Assembly (NCBI GenBank): GCA_946811185.2
Contig: OX328112.1
Span: forward strand, 17,465,215-17,529,214
Length of the DNA stretch: 64,000 bases
DNA from: Hippopus hippopus
Lineage: Eukaryota; Mollusca; Bivalvia; Cardiida; Cardiidae
Reading direction: 5' to 3'
The notes below the pieces were generated by a model. It saw only the letters and a program-made list of their open reading frames with translations. It did not search any database and was not told where the DNA came from. The position numbers and the translations under genes were made by a program. Shown piece by piece: positions 43,816 to 55,021 of the stretch. The first letter of the stretch is position 1. The number at the start of each line of letters is the position of its first letter.

Positions 43816-44028
43816 TTTAAATTCTACTAGATGACAAAATGTTGAACTTTTTTTTAATTGAAAGCATTTGTAGACGACAGGTGACGTGTGTCTCAAATGA
43901 CAGAATTAGTCTTTGAATGTGTAGAAAACATTATGGAAGAATGCATCTGTCCTTTTCCCACAATGTTTTTAAAGGCATTTTCCTACCCTAGGGTCGTTAA
44001 AAAACAGGATTGTTTGATAAAGAGTTGA
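43816..44028. repeat. MITE family A copy, core mostly deleted
   Basis: CTACTAGATGACAAAATGTTG, AAACATTATGGAAGAATGC, CCTTTTCCCACAATG, and GTTTGATAAAGAGTTGA. Confidence 0.6.
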
Positions 44029-44124
44029 TCAAGCGGTATTACAATAACTGCTCTTATTTTTTTAATGTTGACCTCTGTCGTGTCTTGCCAAAGGGAACTA
44101 TAATATGACCAGGGTCCTTATTAA

Positions 44125-44297
44125 CCAACCATTCTTGAGAACACTCTTAGTCTTATTCTCCAAGATTTTCTAAATTTGAAAGTAACACAACTTCTGATTG
44201 GTTGAACCAGGTGGTTTAGCAAATTAGAAGTTGTGTTACTTTCAAATATAAATTTGTAAAATAAAACTAAGAACGTTCTTAAGAATGACTGGGAAAT
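44125..44297. repeat. MITE family D copy
   Basis: ACCAACCATTCTTGAGAAC at one end, GTTCTTAAGAATGACTGGG at the other, and hairpin AAGTAACACAACTTCTGATT / complement. The inverted ends make this the clearest family D copy. Confidence 0.78.
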
Positions 44298-44545
44298 ACA
44301 GACCAAGGGCCTGTAATGAGATTCGAATCAAGGTTTCAAAACTATTATCTTAACCTTAGTGACATAGAGGACCCTCATTCTTAGGCTATATTCTGTCGGC
44401 CAACCGGAAGAGATTTCAACAATATTTAGATCTTGAACGTTACCAGACGACAAAATCTCAAAAGACTCATCCATATCTAAATCAACAACTAGGCGACTAA
44501 AAAAAAGTACCACTCCAAACATGGGATTTTTCTATGTTTGTATAG

Positions 44546-44838
44546 GATTTGATGCTGTTTTCAACATCATTGAAGTTATATCCCGGCAGCGATTGTACCT
44601 CTACGTGCTTTAATGGAGCTTCTGATACCAGTACTTCGCACAATGTTCTGCCCAAGCCAATGGTTGCTTTCCTACATAAACATAGTCAAAATAATGATCA
44701 GCTGTAAGAGAGGAATGAATCCTGTAGCAATGACTATCATCCATCCTTGAAAAAGATTGGCCGAGCTGCGGATTCGAACAGGCAACCCCTGGGTTTCAAG
44801 CCTTGTACGTTGCATACTGAGATAACGGGCTCCGTGGC
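44546..44838 (-). mobile_element. tRNA-derived SINE, type S2
   Basis: TTTCAACATCATTGAAGTTA, GCTTTAATGGAGCTTCTG, GCAATGACTATCATCCATCC, then AACCCCTGGGTTTCAAGCC and GATAACGGGCTCCGTGG as reversed head. Confidence 0.72.
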
Positions 44839-44839
44839 T

Positions 44840-46160
44840 TTTTTTTTTTTTTTTAAATCTTAAATAACAGAAGAAAAATGTGGGAATAAGAGAAGATGCT
44901 TGATATCAGACTGGAACTAAACGCCTTTTTCGACAGCTATTCGATCATTACCGAGCAGAACCGACCACTGCCGATCCAGTAGACAAGGTGATCTATGAAG
45001 GATCTTGTAAACTCTGGTGATGAACTTTGTTTTCTTTCTTCCAAACGATGTGTTGAAACGGGTATTTTTGGGGAAAGGAAAAGAATGCAAGCAATGTCTC
45101 AAAAACAAATAAATATTTAATAAGATCTATTAATATCATGGCGTGATCCTTAAAGGGATAAACTATAAAACTCCCTACTATCTGTTTGTGATGACTAGTT
45201 TTTCATTGTTAAAGTATTTGTTTTATCAAGATGAGTCACTAAAATTTGTAAACATACAAAACTGTTGATTAAGGAAGTTGTTCAATACTTGTGACGGAGC
45301 AATAATTCGAGCAAGCATTTCGATTGGTCCAGAATGTTCACGTGATCACCTGTCTTACTCCACCTAGCAATCTTGACAATCATGTATTCAAGGCAAGTAG
45401 GTTGTCTTTATGTTTACAAGTTGTAATTGTGTCATCGATATGACATTTATGTCTTTTTACAGCAAGCGTTCACCTGACATGAATGAATGAATCATAGCAA
45501 TATGGTTAACCTCCAAAACAGGCGTGCAATAGGCCCAGGTGAACTTGGAATCTCTCTGTTTACACGTCCGTGTTTAACCTGCAGTAGTCGGCGATTGCAT
45601 GCTGATTTTATCCGCATTTCTAGCATAGATATCTTTAATCATATTCAAATTTATCAACGTATCTTGATAGAATTCTAGTTCAAATACACACCAAATGTTT
45701 AAGTTTGCAATGTCAAGGGAGGCACGTGTTACTAAATTTAGATAAAGCATTCTGATTGCCCAGGGAATTTGCTCCAATGACAACACGAGCAAGAATTTTG
45801 TAACGCCTGTTTTGATTGGTCTTTTATTCTGACTAAGTCTGTCACGTGACTAATATCCATTTGAAAACATAGCAAAAAATAAACGTCGCTTTGCATTTGA
45901 CCCTGAAAGTTTTATAAAGGAATTTTTTTGATCGAGAACGAGGCCATTTAAACGGGCAAGCGAAATAAATCATTTGTCGACTGATATAGAATGTGAGAGC
46001 TAATTATAGAAAGGTTATCTGGATTTATCGTTCAGTGTGATTTTCTTGTATCAATAAATAAGTGATAAAGAAATTATTTGAGCTTTGTCCCTGGCTTTAG
46101 GATCGTCAACAAACATTTAAATACAGGTATCTTTCATAATTTCACACACCTGTCCATGTC
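44840..46160. other. Spacer without recognised features
   Basis: No splice-consistent coding, RNA gene or clear repeat seen in about 1.3 kb. Confidence 0.4.
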
Positions 46161-46166
46161 ATATGT

Positions 46167-46368
46167 TGCCACCTTTACCAGACGACAAACATAAACTTCT
46201 CCAAATTCAAAACATTTGCAGACGAGAAATTAAATATTGATCAAATGATAAAACTTGTCTTTGAAAGGTTAGAAAATATTTTGGGAAAAGGAGAAAATGC
46301 TGGTGGCCAGCATTTTCTCCTTTTCCCAAAATGTTTTCAAAAGCCGTTTCGCTCGTGGGAATATTTAG
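46167..46368. repeat. MITE family A copy
   Basis: CCTTTACCAGACGACAAAC end and a perfect core (AAAATGCTGGTGGCCAGCATTTT). The distal end is lost. Confidence 0.75.
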
Positions 46369-46572
46369 TATAGGGTTGAAGGTCAGAGAGAGTTTGCTCC
46401 AACCTTCTTACACATTATTTTCGGACAGACGAATTTTGTTTGTCTTGCAGCTGGCCAATTTTCGAAAATTTTGTTGTAAAAGCCGACAAATGCTCATAAC
46501 AAGCATTTTACATAACAGGCATTTCATATATTTACCATAATTCTTAGACATATACTAGTACTTATGTAGTAA

Positions 46573-47036
46573 CACTTGGCCAAACCAATTCTAAGTTTTA
46601 ACGACCTTGGAAGAGAAGACTTGCAGAAATATTGATGGAAAAGGAGAAAGGCAAAGGCGTGGGAAACATTGGTGTAATGGTCACAACGGGTTCGAAACAT
46701 GTGATGAGCTGGAAAAACTTTTGGAACTACCCACACTATGGCACGTGTTCTGGTCACGGTTTCCAGGAAAGCAATTGTCGAGAATGATTGGTCGAAGTTG
46801 TTAGAACTTGCTTCAAAATAAGTGTAAAATGAAAAAAGTTGAAACTAATAGGAGAAAATGCTGGTACGAGAAAATACTGGTAAACAACAGTTTCTCCGCT
46901 TGAAAGGCTTTTTTTTTTCTACGAAGCTTTCTATCTTTTGATGGACAAATCCCATCAACTGAGCCAAATCTAATTTGTGGTCTACAAAATACTTTCATCA
47001 TCGATCAGTGTAAGATTTTGTTCAGTGGTTAACGAC
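46573..47036. repeat. Two MITE family A fragments
   Basis: 46573-46660 (GGCCAAACCAATTCTAAG, ACGACCTTGG) and 46850-47036 (GAGAAAATGCTGGTACG, GATTTTGTTCAGTGGTTAA) may be one copy split by about 190 bp. Confidence 0.45.
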
Positions 47037-47306
47037 GTTTTCATTATTTCGATTACATCGCGGCGACAAGTGCACTTGTACATGCTTTCATGTCGTCTAT
47101 TTTACCAGGACCTCGCAGAATATTCTTCCCAAGCCACCGACTGCTTTCCCACATAGCCATAGTCAAAGCAAGTATCAGCGATGAAAGAGGAATAAATTTT
47201 CTGTACCAACGACCATCGTATCATCAATCGGAATTTGGCTGAGCTAAGAATCGAACCAGCGACTCTTTGGTTTCAAGCTCAGCTCCATACCAAGTGAGCC
47301 CGGCTT
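47018..47306 (-). mobile_element. tRNA-derived SINE, type S2
   Basis: CATCGCGGCGACAAGTGCAC, TCCCAAGCCACCGACTGC, ACGACCATCGTATCATCAAT and AGCTAAGAATCGAACCAGCG in reversed order. Confidence 0.72.
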
Positions 47307-47414
47307 TAATACTTTGCCCTCTGGAAAATAATTGAGTACTCCTACACTTTGTACCAGGTGAACGCATCTGCATATTGCTAAGCTGTACCTATATAGGGAC
47401 AAGAGCGTGGACGA

Positions 47415-47645
47415 AACTCTTTACCAAATGACAAAACCTTACATTTATCCATATTGAAAGCATTTGCAGATGACAAATTAAATGTTGCTAAAGCGATGGG
47501 AATTGTCTTCAGTAGGACAGAAAACATTGTGGGGGAAAAAGGAGAAAATGCTGGTTACCAGCATTTTCTCCTTTTTCCCCACAATGTTTTCAAGAGCCCT
47601 TTTTTTCCTCAGAGACGTTAAAACACCAGATGGATTAATAGAACA
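47415..47645. repeat. MITE family A copy
   Basis: AAACTCTTTACCAAATGAC end and an extended core: TGTGGGGGAAAAAGG ... CCTTTTTCCCCACA. Confidence 0.78.
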
Positions 47646-48185
47646 AAGAACCATGCTTCACGGGCTCAAAGCCGTATTTAGAATTGGATATCTTAAGTAA
47701 CAACATTGGAAACAGCTCTCTCCTATTGCCCACGTTCCCGCCTCCAGTCCTGATTTAGCCTACACGGTTTTTATGAACAGGTAAACAAGAGATGCGCTTG
47801 TTTGACCCTTTATCAAAACAACCACGTGTTCTGAGTTGAACATCAAGAATACAGATAAAATAGCGTACTTAAAATTGTTTCTCATTAAGAAAAAATTCTG
47901 AAAAAAAAACTTACAAATTTTATACATCTACTATAATAGTGTTTTTTTTAAAATCACATAACCTCCCTTGATTTCAGTGTAATATACCAATTACGAATTT
48001 TCTTATCTTAGACACGTTTGATATCACAATTGTATGACGTCATTTTTGGCGTCATTTTCTACGTATTTCATAGAACTGAATGGGTTTTATAGATATTACC
48101 GCAGGTACATCTATAGATAGTTTTGCCTCTTCTGATCTATAATTTGTGGAACATTGTTATGTGATAAAAAAGAATCCAGCGTTCG

Positions 48186-48306
48186 TTGGCGTTTGAGATA
48201 AAATTTTATTAAACTCGACAATAAAAATGTTATTAAGCTCGCCAAAGGCTCGCTAAATAACATTTTCCCTAGACTTGTAATGAAATTTTATCTCAACGCC
48301 AACTCA
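48186..48306. repeat. Long hairpin repeat
   Basis: GTTGGCGTTTGAGATAAAAT pairs with ATTTTATCTCAACGCCAAC, and AATGTTATTAAGCTCGCC with GGCTCGCTAAATAACATT. Confidence 0.7.
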
Positions 48307-49070
48307 TGTCAGATCCTATATAGACCTATCTCTCTAAGCGTAAAGAAAATTGAACAATCACATTCCGTAAATAATGCAATTTTAACGTTTGAATAGCGGT
48401 ATCGATATCTTGGTCAATTTTTATAAGACCAGATGTGACGTCATGGTACTTATTCGAATATGGTACTGCGTAATCGTCGCGTTATTTTGAGCAAGTGACA
48501 TTTCCCACAGACCCCTGTGAACTCTTACTATGAAAAGAAAATTGGAGTTAAGAAACAGTCTACCTATTCCACCGAGAAAATATCGTCAAAATGCTTTTTA
48601 CGTTTACAATTTTCTTTTCTGAATTATTGATAATTAACTAAGTGTTGACGTAATATTATACAGAAATATAATCTTTGCTAAGTTTGGAAAGATGATGAAA
48701 CCTATATAGATCTATGCTCCGTTTTAACGGTCTAAAGATTAAGAAACTGCTCATGTGCAGAGATATCTGAAATAATATGCTTATCTAAACTTCAGCAAGC
48801 AAACGCACATTCACACGTAATACAGTATAAAAGAAATATTTTATCTAGTACGGTAAAAGACGACAGTATTTTTTTTCCTTTGTCCAACATTTCTAAATGC
48901 AGTTCGCTACAGACGTTTGCGTATAGTGCATTATTATCGTTTGTGATTTCAAATTTTCCGACTTAATGAAGCATAAATGACACGTTTTGAATTCGAGTGG
49001 GCATAGACTTCAGTTTATAAACATGGCCCTTCTCCCTTTGAATCCACTAAAGCTGATAAAATAAACCAAG
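48307..49070. other. Spacer without recognised features
   Basis: AT-rich, many short stops on both strands, no repeat family recognised. Confidence 0.4.
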
Positions 49071-49077
49071 GAATACG

Positions 49078-49235
49078 TTTACCAACCATAATTAATTTCA
49101 TTCCAAGTCTGATTCTAGATTTTGAAAGTAGCTCAACTTCTGATTGGTTAAACCAAATGGTTTAGTCAATCAGAAGTTGCGTTACTTTTAAATTTAGAAA
49201 ATTCTTTAGAATTAGACCATCGATATTCTTAGGAA
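49078..49235. repeat. MITE family D copy
   Basis: ACCAACCATAATTAATTTC end, CTCAACTTCTGATTGGTTAA / TCAATCAGAAGTTGCG hairpin. Confidence 0.7.
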
Positions 49236-49325
49236 TATTTGAATACATCCATAGATTTTGACCCGTTTCTTTTTATAAGAAATATGATACTTTGTGTGGA
49301 AAAAATCATTAGTACGTGTCTGTTC

Positions 49326-49690
49326 ATTGTTAGTTGTACCGCTTTTGGGATTCAAACCGCTGACCCTTTAAAACACAGGTATCGGCTTTCAACAGTATTT
49401 CTCCTTTATCACAACGACCAGTCGCACTCATTCATGCGTTCCTGGGGATTCTTTTCCCAGGAGACTAATTCAAACAACTTCTTTCTCAGCCCCTAGCTGC
49501 TTTCCCAAATAAACATCGCCGAAACAATGATAAGCGGTAAGAAAAAATGAAGCCTGTCGCAATCACACATCATCAATCTTTGGAAAGAATTTGCCGGGGG
49601 ACCTGGAGAATCACACCAGCGACCTCTTGGATTCAAGCCGTGTACGTTTAGCGACTGAGCCACCGAGCACGGTGCTGGCTAACAAGGCAG
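49326..49690 (-). mobile_element. tRNA-derived SINE, type S2
   Basis: Contains CATTCATGCGTTCCTGGG, CAGCCCCTAGCTGCTTTCCC, GGATTCAAGCCGTGTACG and GCGACTGAGCCACCGAGC (A box reversed). Confidence 0.65.
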
Positions 49691-49703
49691 TGCAACAAAA
49701 GTT

Positions 49704-49946
49704 GATTGATTGATTGATTGATGAAATGGTGTTTAACGCCGTTCTCAACATTATTTCAGTCATAACACGGCAGCCGCCGACAAATTTATGTATTTCCTAG
49801 GTTTCACAAGTGCTAGGCTAGGGCTCTGGGGTGTCTTGCCCTATGGCACTCCGACGAGGGACCCAGCGGGTCGGGTGGGGCTCGAACCCGGAGCCTCCAG
49901 GTTACGAGTCCCACACTTTACCACTGAGCCACGCAGGAACCCTAAA
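49704..49946 (-). mobile_element. tRNA-derived SINE, type S1, near-intact
   Basis: Reverse copy: GATTGATTGATTGATGAAA tail, CTAGGCTAGGGCTCTGGGG, GGGGCTCGAACCCGGAGCC (B box) and CCACTGAGCCACGCAGG (A box). Flanks share AACAAAAGTT (49694-49703, 49949-49958), a likely target duplication. Confidence 0.82.
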
Positions 49947-50103
49947 GTAACAAAAGTTCACAGGCCCTTATATAATTAGAAAATGTACTTATGATTGTCA
50001 TTTTCGTTACACCTAATTACATATACATGTATGTATACACTAGGTTATTTTCATATTTACAAAGAAATGTATTCATTAACGCAGATGATTTATTTGTCTT
50101 TGT

Positions 50104-50563
50104 TTCACCCTTTACCCCTGACTTTTTAACGATCCTGTTGGAAAAGAAGCTTTTTGAAAAAATTGTAAACCAGCATTTTCTCCTTTTCTCATAATGTTTT
50201 CCCCTATGAAAGACACATTATATGTTTTGAGTGACACTTCATTTGTAGTCTAAGCGTGCCTTAAATGGCTTACAACACGCGAAAAAGGGCATTCGGACAT
50301 TTACGTAAAGTGTCGTCTCGGATCAGCCTGCGCAGTCCGCGCAGGCTGATCCGAGACGACACTTTCCGTTTTTATGTAATTTTCTGTTTTGCGCAAGTCT
50401 ACCGAAGAACAAGATCTAATGTAGACGAAAACTGCCGTCTCGGATTAGCCTGCGCGGACTGCGCAGGCTGATCCGAGACGACACTTTACGCAAATGTCCG
50501 AATGCGTGTTGCAAGCCAAATTTGGATAAGTCCTAAATTTTGTTGTGTGGTAAAGAGCTAAAA
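50104..50563. repeat. MITE family A host of a double-hairpin element
   Basis: CACCCTTTACCCCTGACTTT at 50106, core remnant AACCAGCATTTTCTCC, and, after the insertion at 50267-50515, TTTGGATAAGTCCTAAATTT and TGTGGTAAAGAGCTAA. Confidence 0.7.
50267..50515. repeat. Double-hairpin MITE
   Basis: Inverted ends GGCTTACAACACGCG / CGTGTTGCAAGCC. Inside are two palindromes: GTCTCGGATCAGCCTGCGCA and GTCTCGGATTAGCCTGCGCG with their complements. Related in sequence, not in ends, to family B. Confidence 0.82.
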
Positions 50564-50773
50564 CCATGTTTTAAGTAGCTTTTAATAGCAATGCAGTCAC
50601 ATCACGGCTACAGCTCAGTAATCCATATATTTTCTGAGTTTCTCGAGTGTGGTTGGGTTTGGGATCTACAATGCCTTGCCCAAAGATACTGTCTCGCAAC
50701 TCAATCCGCATGGCTGGATCGATTCAGATCTTCTTGATAACACATTCAACACCTCAGCTCTTTCAACGCCAAA

Positions 50774-51048
50774 CGTATGCGCCATACTCTGCCAAAAGGG
50801 GGTTTAATGCATCTCAGTGATGCATTTTTTATACCAAGATAGTCATCACATTACTATTGATCCATAATATCGACTTTGTATAACAACCGACTGAATCGTG
50901 AGGTAGAATGGTCCTTTGACATGCAGAAAATTGACTTATAGCAAAAGGTTTCGGCCCAGGTCAGCCTGCGCGGACTGCGCATGCTGACCTGAGTCGATAC
51001 GTTTTTGCGGATGCATTAAGCCCCCTTTTCACAGAACATGGCTCATAT
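50774..51048. repeat. MITE family B copy
   Basis: GCCATACTCTGCCAAAAGGG to AGAACATGGCTCATAT, CCCAGGTCAGCCTGCGCGG palindrome. Confidence 0.82.
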
Positions 51049-51234
51049 ATTTTCTCGACCTCTTTTTTAAGCCTGAAAAGACAATCGACTGAAACTAAGA
51101 ACTATTTTATGCTCGGCTGCTTTTGAAGAAAAAATCGAGATATTGTATAGTCCTGTCGTTGTCTGCGTTGTCGTGCAAGAAAGTTTGACATTTTTTTAAT
51201 ATCACTATCATTACTGTAGATTTGTTCTTCAAAC

Positions 51235-51390
51235 TCGGACTATCAGAGCCCCGGTAGGGTACAGAACTTGAGAACAGGAGGTCGCTGGTTCGATCCCTGG
51301 CTGGCCAATTTTTTTTCCGAGGATTGATGATAGTCATTGCGATAGGTTTCATTCCTCTCTTACCGTAAAAACGGTGTAAAACCCCAATAC
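51235..51390 (+). mobile_element. tRNA-derived SINE, type S2, internally deleted
   Basis: GAGCCCCGGTAGGGTACAG, CGCTGGTTCGATCCCTGGC (clean B box), then CCGAGGATTGATGATAGTC, and a jump to CGGTGTAAAACCCC. Confidence 0.7.
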
Positions 51391-51394
51391 AAAC

Positions 51395-51620
51395 ATACGA
51401 AAGTTGTTAACCATCAAAATGGGAACCCATACAACAAGGGCTCGTAACAATCAAAATATTTCGACACAGTTATGCCCCTTTTTCGACTCTCGTATCTCAG
51501 TCATTACAGAAGACATTTGCTTCAAGCTCGAACTAGTTGTTAACTATCAAAAGGGGAACCCATACAACAAGAGCAGGTAACCATCAGAATGTTTTTGACA
51601 CTGTTATGCCCCTTTTTCTG
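51395..51620. repeat. Direct repeat pair, about 145 bp apart
   Basis: GTTAACYATCAAAAKGGGAA, CCCATACAACAAG and CAGTTATGCCCCTTTTTC occur at 51399-51487 and again at 51538-51617. Confidence 0.75.
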
Positions 51621-51989
51621 TAAAGCAACTGCAGCCGAGCGTTGGTATCCGCATGCAGTGTTCTTTTTCTTTTTTACAGGATTGACCAAAGAAGCAAAAG
51701 ATGATAGACCCAAGATAATAAACATTGCATTTTCTTTCAAATATGAATGTCATTCGTCCTTCCATCTGCGGCTATTTTTCTAATAATCACAGCAGAGAAC
51801 TCCTACGTCGGACCATCGACGATATGCAGTGAACAGAATGTGACAGGACTTCAGTGCCGTGTTACTGATAAGCCCGGGTTTCGTTTTGGCTTCACAGACA
51901 GACGTGTCAGAGTGTGTAAGAAGCCAAACGAACATGCAATTCTGTGCACGACCGTATAATTATGTCGTCGGTTTTTTTTTTAGTATTGG

Positions 51990-52270
51990 TAGGAACCAAG
52001 GGCCTGTCGCCAAGCTTACTAGCCCAGTCAGAGCATGAAACCTAGGGGCCGCCTTTTCGATTCCCCAGTTTGGCCAGTGTTTCCAAGGACTGGTCATAGT
52101 AATTGCAAGAGCATTCATTCTTCGCTCACCTCTGATCATTATTTCGCCGGAGCAGCCAATAACCCGTGACGAATATTGCCCAAAGTACTGGAAAAGTCTC
52201 CAGAAAAGCATGGACAGATGCACTGGCCGCCGCGATACAGCAAAAGAATTGATAAAACGACATTAAACAT
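51990..52270 (+). mobile_element. tRNA-derived SINE, type S2
   Basis: TTCGATTCCCCAGTTTGGCC, TCCAAGGACTGGTCATAGT, CAGATGCACTGGCCGCCGC, ACGACATTAAACATTGTGC. Confidence 0.68.
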
Positions 52271-52370
52271 TGTGCAAACTATTAAATAAACGAGGGCAAC
52301 ATCGAACTCCATTCGGCAAACCACGGATGATACCTCGGGTGATGGGAGCATCAAATCCTTCGGCTGTGTC

Positions 52371-53107
52371 TGGTAGCTTGATATGCACCTACACAGTACT
52401 TTTCATCGCCGGAAATACGCCGGTTTACCGCTCCGAAAATTGTAAGGCTCCTCGTAAAAAAGAAAACCTGAGTCTCAATTTTCTATCGAAATCTTTCTAA
52501 CTACATTTCAGTTCACAAACAGTTCATACATTCATTTTTTAACGTGGTTTATCAATTGCGATTGAAGTTTTTCACCGACAGATAGATAGATGTGAAAAAC
52601 TTCAATGAGGTTGCTTATGTCGTTGCTACACGACTTACAGTGGCGCCGCCACGTATAAGATCACGTGATTGGCAGTTCAAATGGAAACGACCGTTATACA
52701 GACGAGGTTAGATGTAAGTACGGAATCGGCCGAGTTGTGACGAGTGGTAGCTTGATATGCACCTACACGGTACATTTCTTCGCCGGAAGTACACCGCTTC
52801 ACCGTTCTTAAAACCGTAACACTCCACTTAGAAAGCAAACCCCAGTCACAATTTTCCGTGGGAATCTAAATACATTTCCGATGACAAACAGTCTGTACAT
52901 TTATTTTCTAACACGGTCTATCAATTACGTTGGCATTTTTAAGCGATAGGTTGCTTATTAACGTGGCTGTTGTTGCCATTGCTAATCCGGCGATTTACAG
53001 GGCGCCGCCATGTTTGAGATCATGGGACTGGCAGTATTTCAAAATGGAAACTCTCTTGATACGGAGGAGGTTAGATGTAGGTACGGAAACGGCCGAGTTG
53101 TGACGAG
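52371..53107. repeat. Two tandem copies, about 370 bp unit
   Basis: Both units (52371-52744, 52745-53107) open TGGTAGCTTGATATGCACC and close GGCCGAGTTGTGACGAG. Unit 1 contains an extra hairpin at 52564-52608. The flanks share CATCGAACTCCAT. Confidence 0.85.
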
Positions 53108-53368
53108 TGCATCGAACTCCATACATTAACGTTACTCAGCACACAAAACATGAACATCAGGAAAGTATGGTCTGGAGATTTCTTTTACGGTTTTATAACT
53201 ACAAATAATCATTTAAAATACACAAATTTTTCCATTTCCAGAGCTGTTTTGGCTGTCATATTATCCAAAAAGATAACATCCAACATCAGGCTGTGAGTCC
53301 CATGCAGTTTTATATTCAATTCAAATTTATTATCATAACACAGTTCACCAAAGCCCTGAATTTGAGCT

Positions 53369-53582
53369 TTAACTCTTTCCATACTATAGACGACATCAGA
53401 AGCTTTTGTGGACAATGTAGATCAGATATCAGACTGCACAGAACGTGCAGTCTGAATTCTGATCTGCACTGTCCACTGCTTTATTCTAGATTATGACCGA
53501 ACTGTCTCTAGATCTTGCAGTGTAACTGTATTTGTAGCCTTTGAGAAAATGCAATTTATTTATTCAGTAATGAAAGAGTTAA
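53369..53582. repeat. MITE family C, full length
   Basis: TTAACTCTTTCCATACTATA to AATGAAAGAGTTAA, palindrome ATCAGACTGCACAGAACG / complement, followed by a broken arm (GAATTCTGATC). Confidence 0.8.
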
Positions 53583-53794
53583 ACAAGAGAAGGGGTTAAT
53601 AAATTTGAATAATGATGTCTTTAATATTCAAAGTAACAATTTAATTGTTAAACGTGTACATTTTCGGTAGATGAACATATTTTGGAGGACAGATTCAGTG
53701 TCAGATGTCGCAGCGACCGCTTTTCGGCACGCAACGACCGCTTTACGGCACGCCTTTGGTGTTTGATTTATCGTCTGCAAAAATAACTAGATTT

Positions 53795-54015
53795 ATATTT
53801 TTTAAAACCTTTATAGCGCTTTTCAATACTTTCGTTTCCTTTACGGCCAGCGTAGATCAAGATCAGACTGCACAAAATGTGCAGCCTGATCTATGTTCTA
53901 CACTGTCCCGTTTGCTGAGACATTCTGGACTAGGGCAACCTTGAAAACGCTCTTCTTAGGGTGTTATTTCTAGGATAAAAATGCCTGTTGGGTTTATTTG
54001 GCACTCGAAGGGTTA
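53795..54015. repeat. MITE family C, variant
   Basis: TAGATCAAGATCAGACTGCA, AAAATGTGCAGCCTGATCT and the variant end GGCACTCGAAGGGTTAA. Confidence 0.7.
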
Positions 54016-54148
54016 AAATCTATATCGGGCTGAAAATAGAGTGAAAAGGATCATTTATCATATTAGATAATACTAATCAATCATTTTGTTCGACTTTTGA
54101 TAAGATGCGTAATATGAGCTATGTCCTGACAAAATAGGTTTTAAACCA

Positions 54149-54479
54149 TAATGTCCCGCTAGATGGCATTCTACAAATACTCATCTATCTAATTTGGGCA
54201 TTCTGGGTATAGAACCGGACTACTTTTCAAAACGACAACCGTTACTTTGAATTTCAAAATGAAATAAACATTTACTCAATAAAACACTACTTGGTGTGAT
54301 TCATTCAGCTATGATCAGCTAGCATGTAACCTATGCACCGGCCATTTATTAAAACAGCCCCTACAGGCTTGGGTAATAGTTACGGTATAAGCCCTACTTT
54401 TCCTTAGTATATGGGATGGGTGATGCGTCATAGCAGACAGGTCGAATCTTCGAAGAATATGACATGCGCAGACAACGGG
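54149..54479. repeat. Block Y, copy 1
   Basis: Shares TAATTTGGGCATTCTGGGTA, ATGCACCGGCCA and CAGCCCCTACAGGCTTGGG with 61491-61739, and CATAGCAGACAGGTC with 61997. GGTTTTAAACC occurs at both edges. Confidence 0.65.
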
Positions 54480-54483
54480 TTTT

Positions 54484-54690
54484 AAACCTTATCCTGCTAA
54501 ATAAAAGAAATTAACATTTCAAGCCGATAGTAAAAAACCCCAAATATTGCTGTTTGAAAGGTATTTTTAGAAGAAAGATATCTCCTTATCAGACAGTGTA
54601 GATCCAAGATCAGACGTTCTCTGCAGTCTGATCTTGATCTATGCTGTCCGCAAAAGGTCAGCGAGCCGCGCTTAGCAGCCTTAGGATTAA
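54484..54690. repeat. MITE family C copy
   Basis: TTAAACCTTATCCTGCTAAA to CTTAGCAGCCTTAGGATTAA. One arm of the palindrome is deleted (AAGATCAGACGTTCTCTGCA). Confidence 0.78.
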
Positions 54691-55021
54691 TGTATCTACA
54701 TGATACATTATACCAAGCAAGTCATCACATAATTATGGAGCTATAAAATCCATTTTATCAAACAACCGATTGATTCGTGATGTACACGGGTCCTTTTACA
54801 AGCAGAAAATTGACCAGTAGCAAAAAGTTTCGGCGCCGACAGGCTGACATGGGTCGATACTTTTTTGCAGATGTATTCAGCCCCCTTGTAACAGGGCATG
54901 GCTCAAATATGTTGCCATAATTATAATTACCTCCCTTTAGTGAGTGCAAGTAAGGTAGTTTAACCAAGTGTTTTGATACTAATGAAGGTACACTTTCTGA
55001 GGCTGAATTATTACCAGAAAA

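Larger units (their letters stand above)
54113..54911. repeat. MITE family B host carrying two nested insertions
   Basis: Family B start ATATGAGCTATGTCCTGAC at 54113-54136. Its middle and end resume at 54690 (TGTATCTACATGATACATTA) and run to AGGGCATGGCTCAAAT. Between are block Y (54149-54479) and a family C copy (54484-54690). Confidence 0.65.

Noticed and set aside
51589..51959. Two overlapping short open frames
   Set aside because: No family resemblance, no flanking exons in phase, and part lies in a direct repeat.
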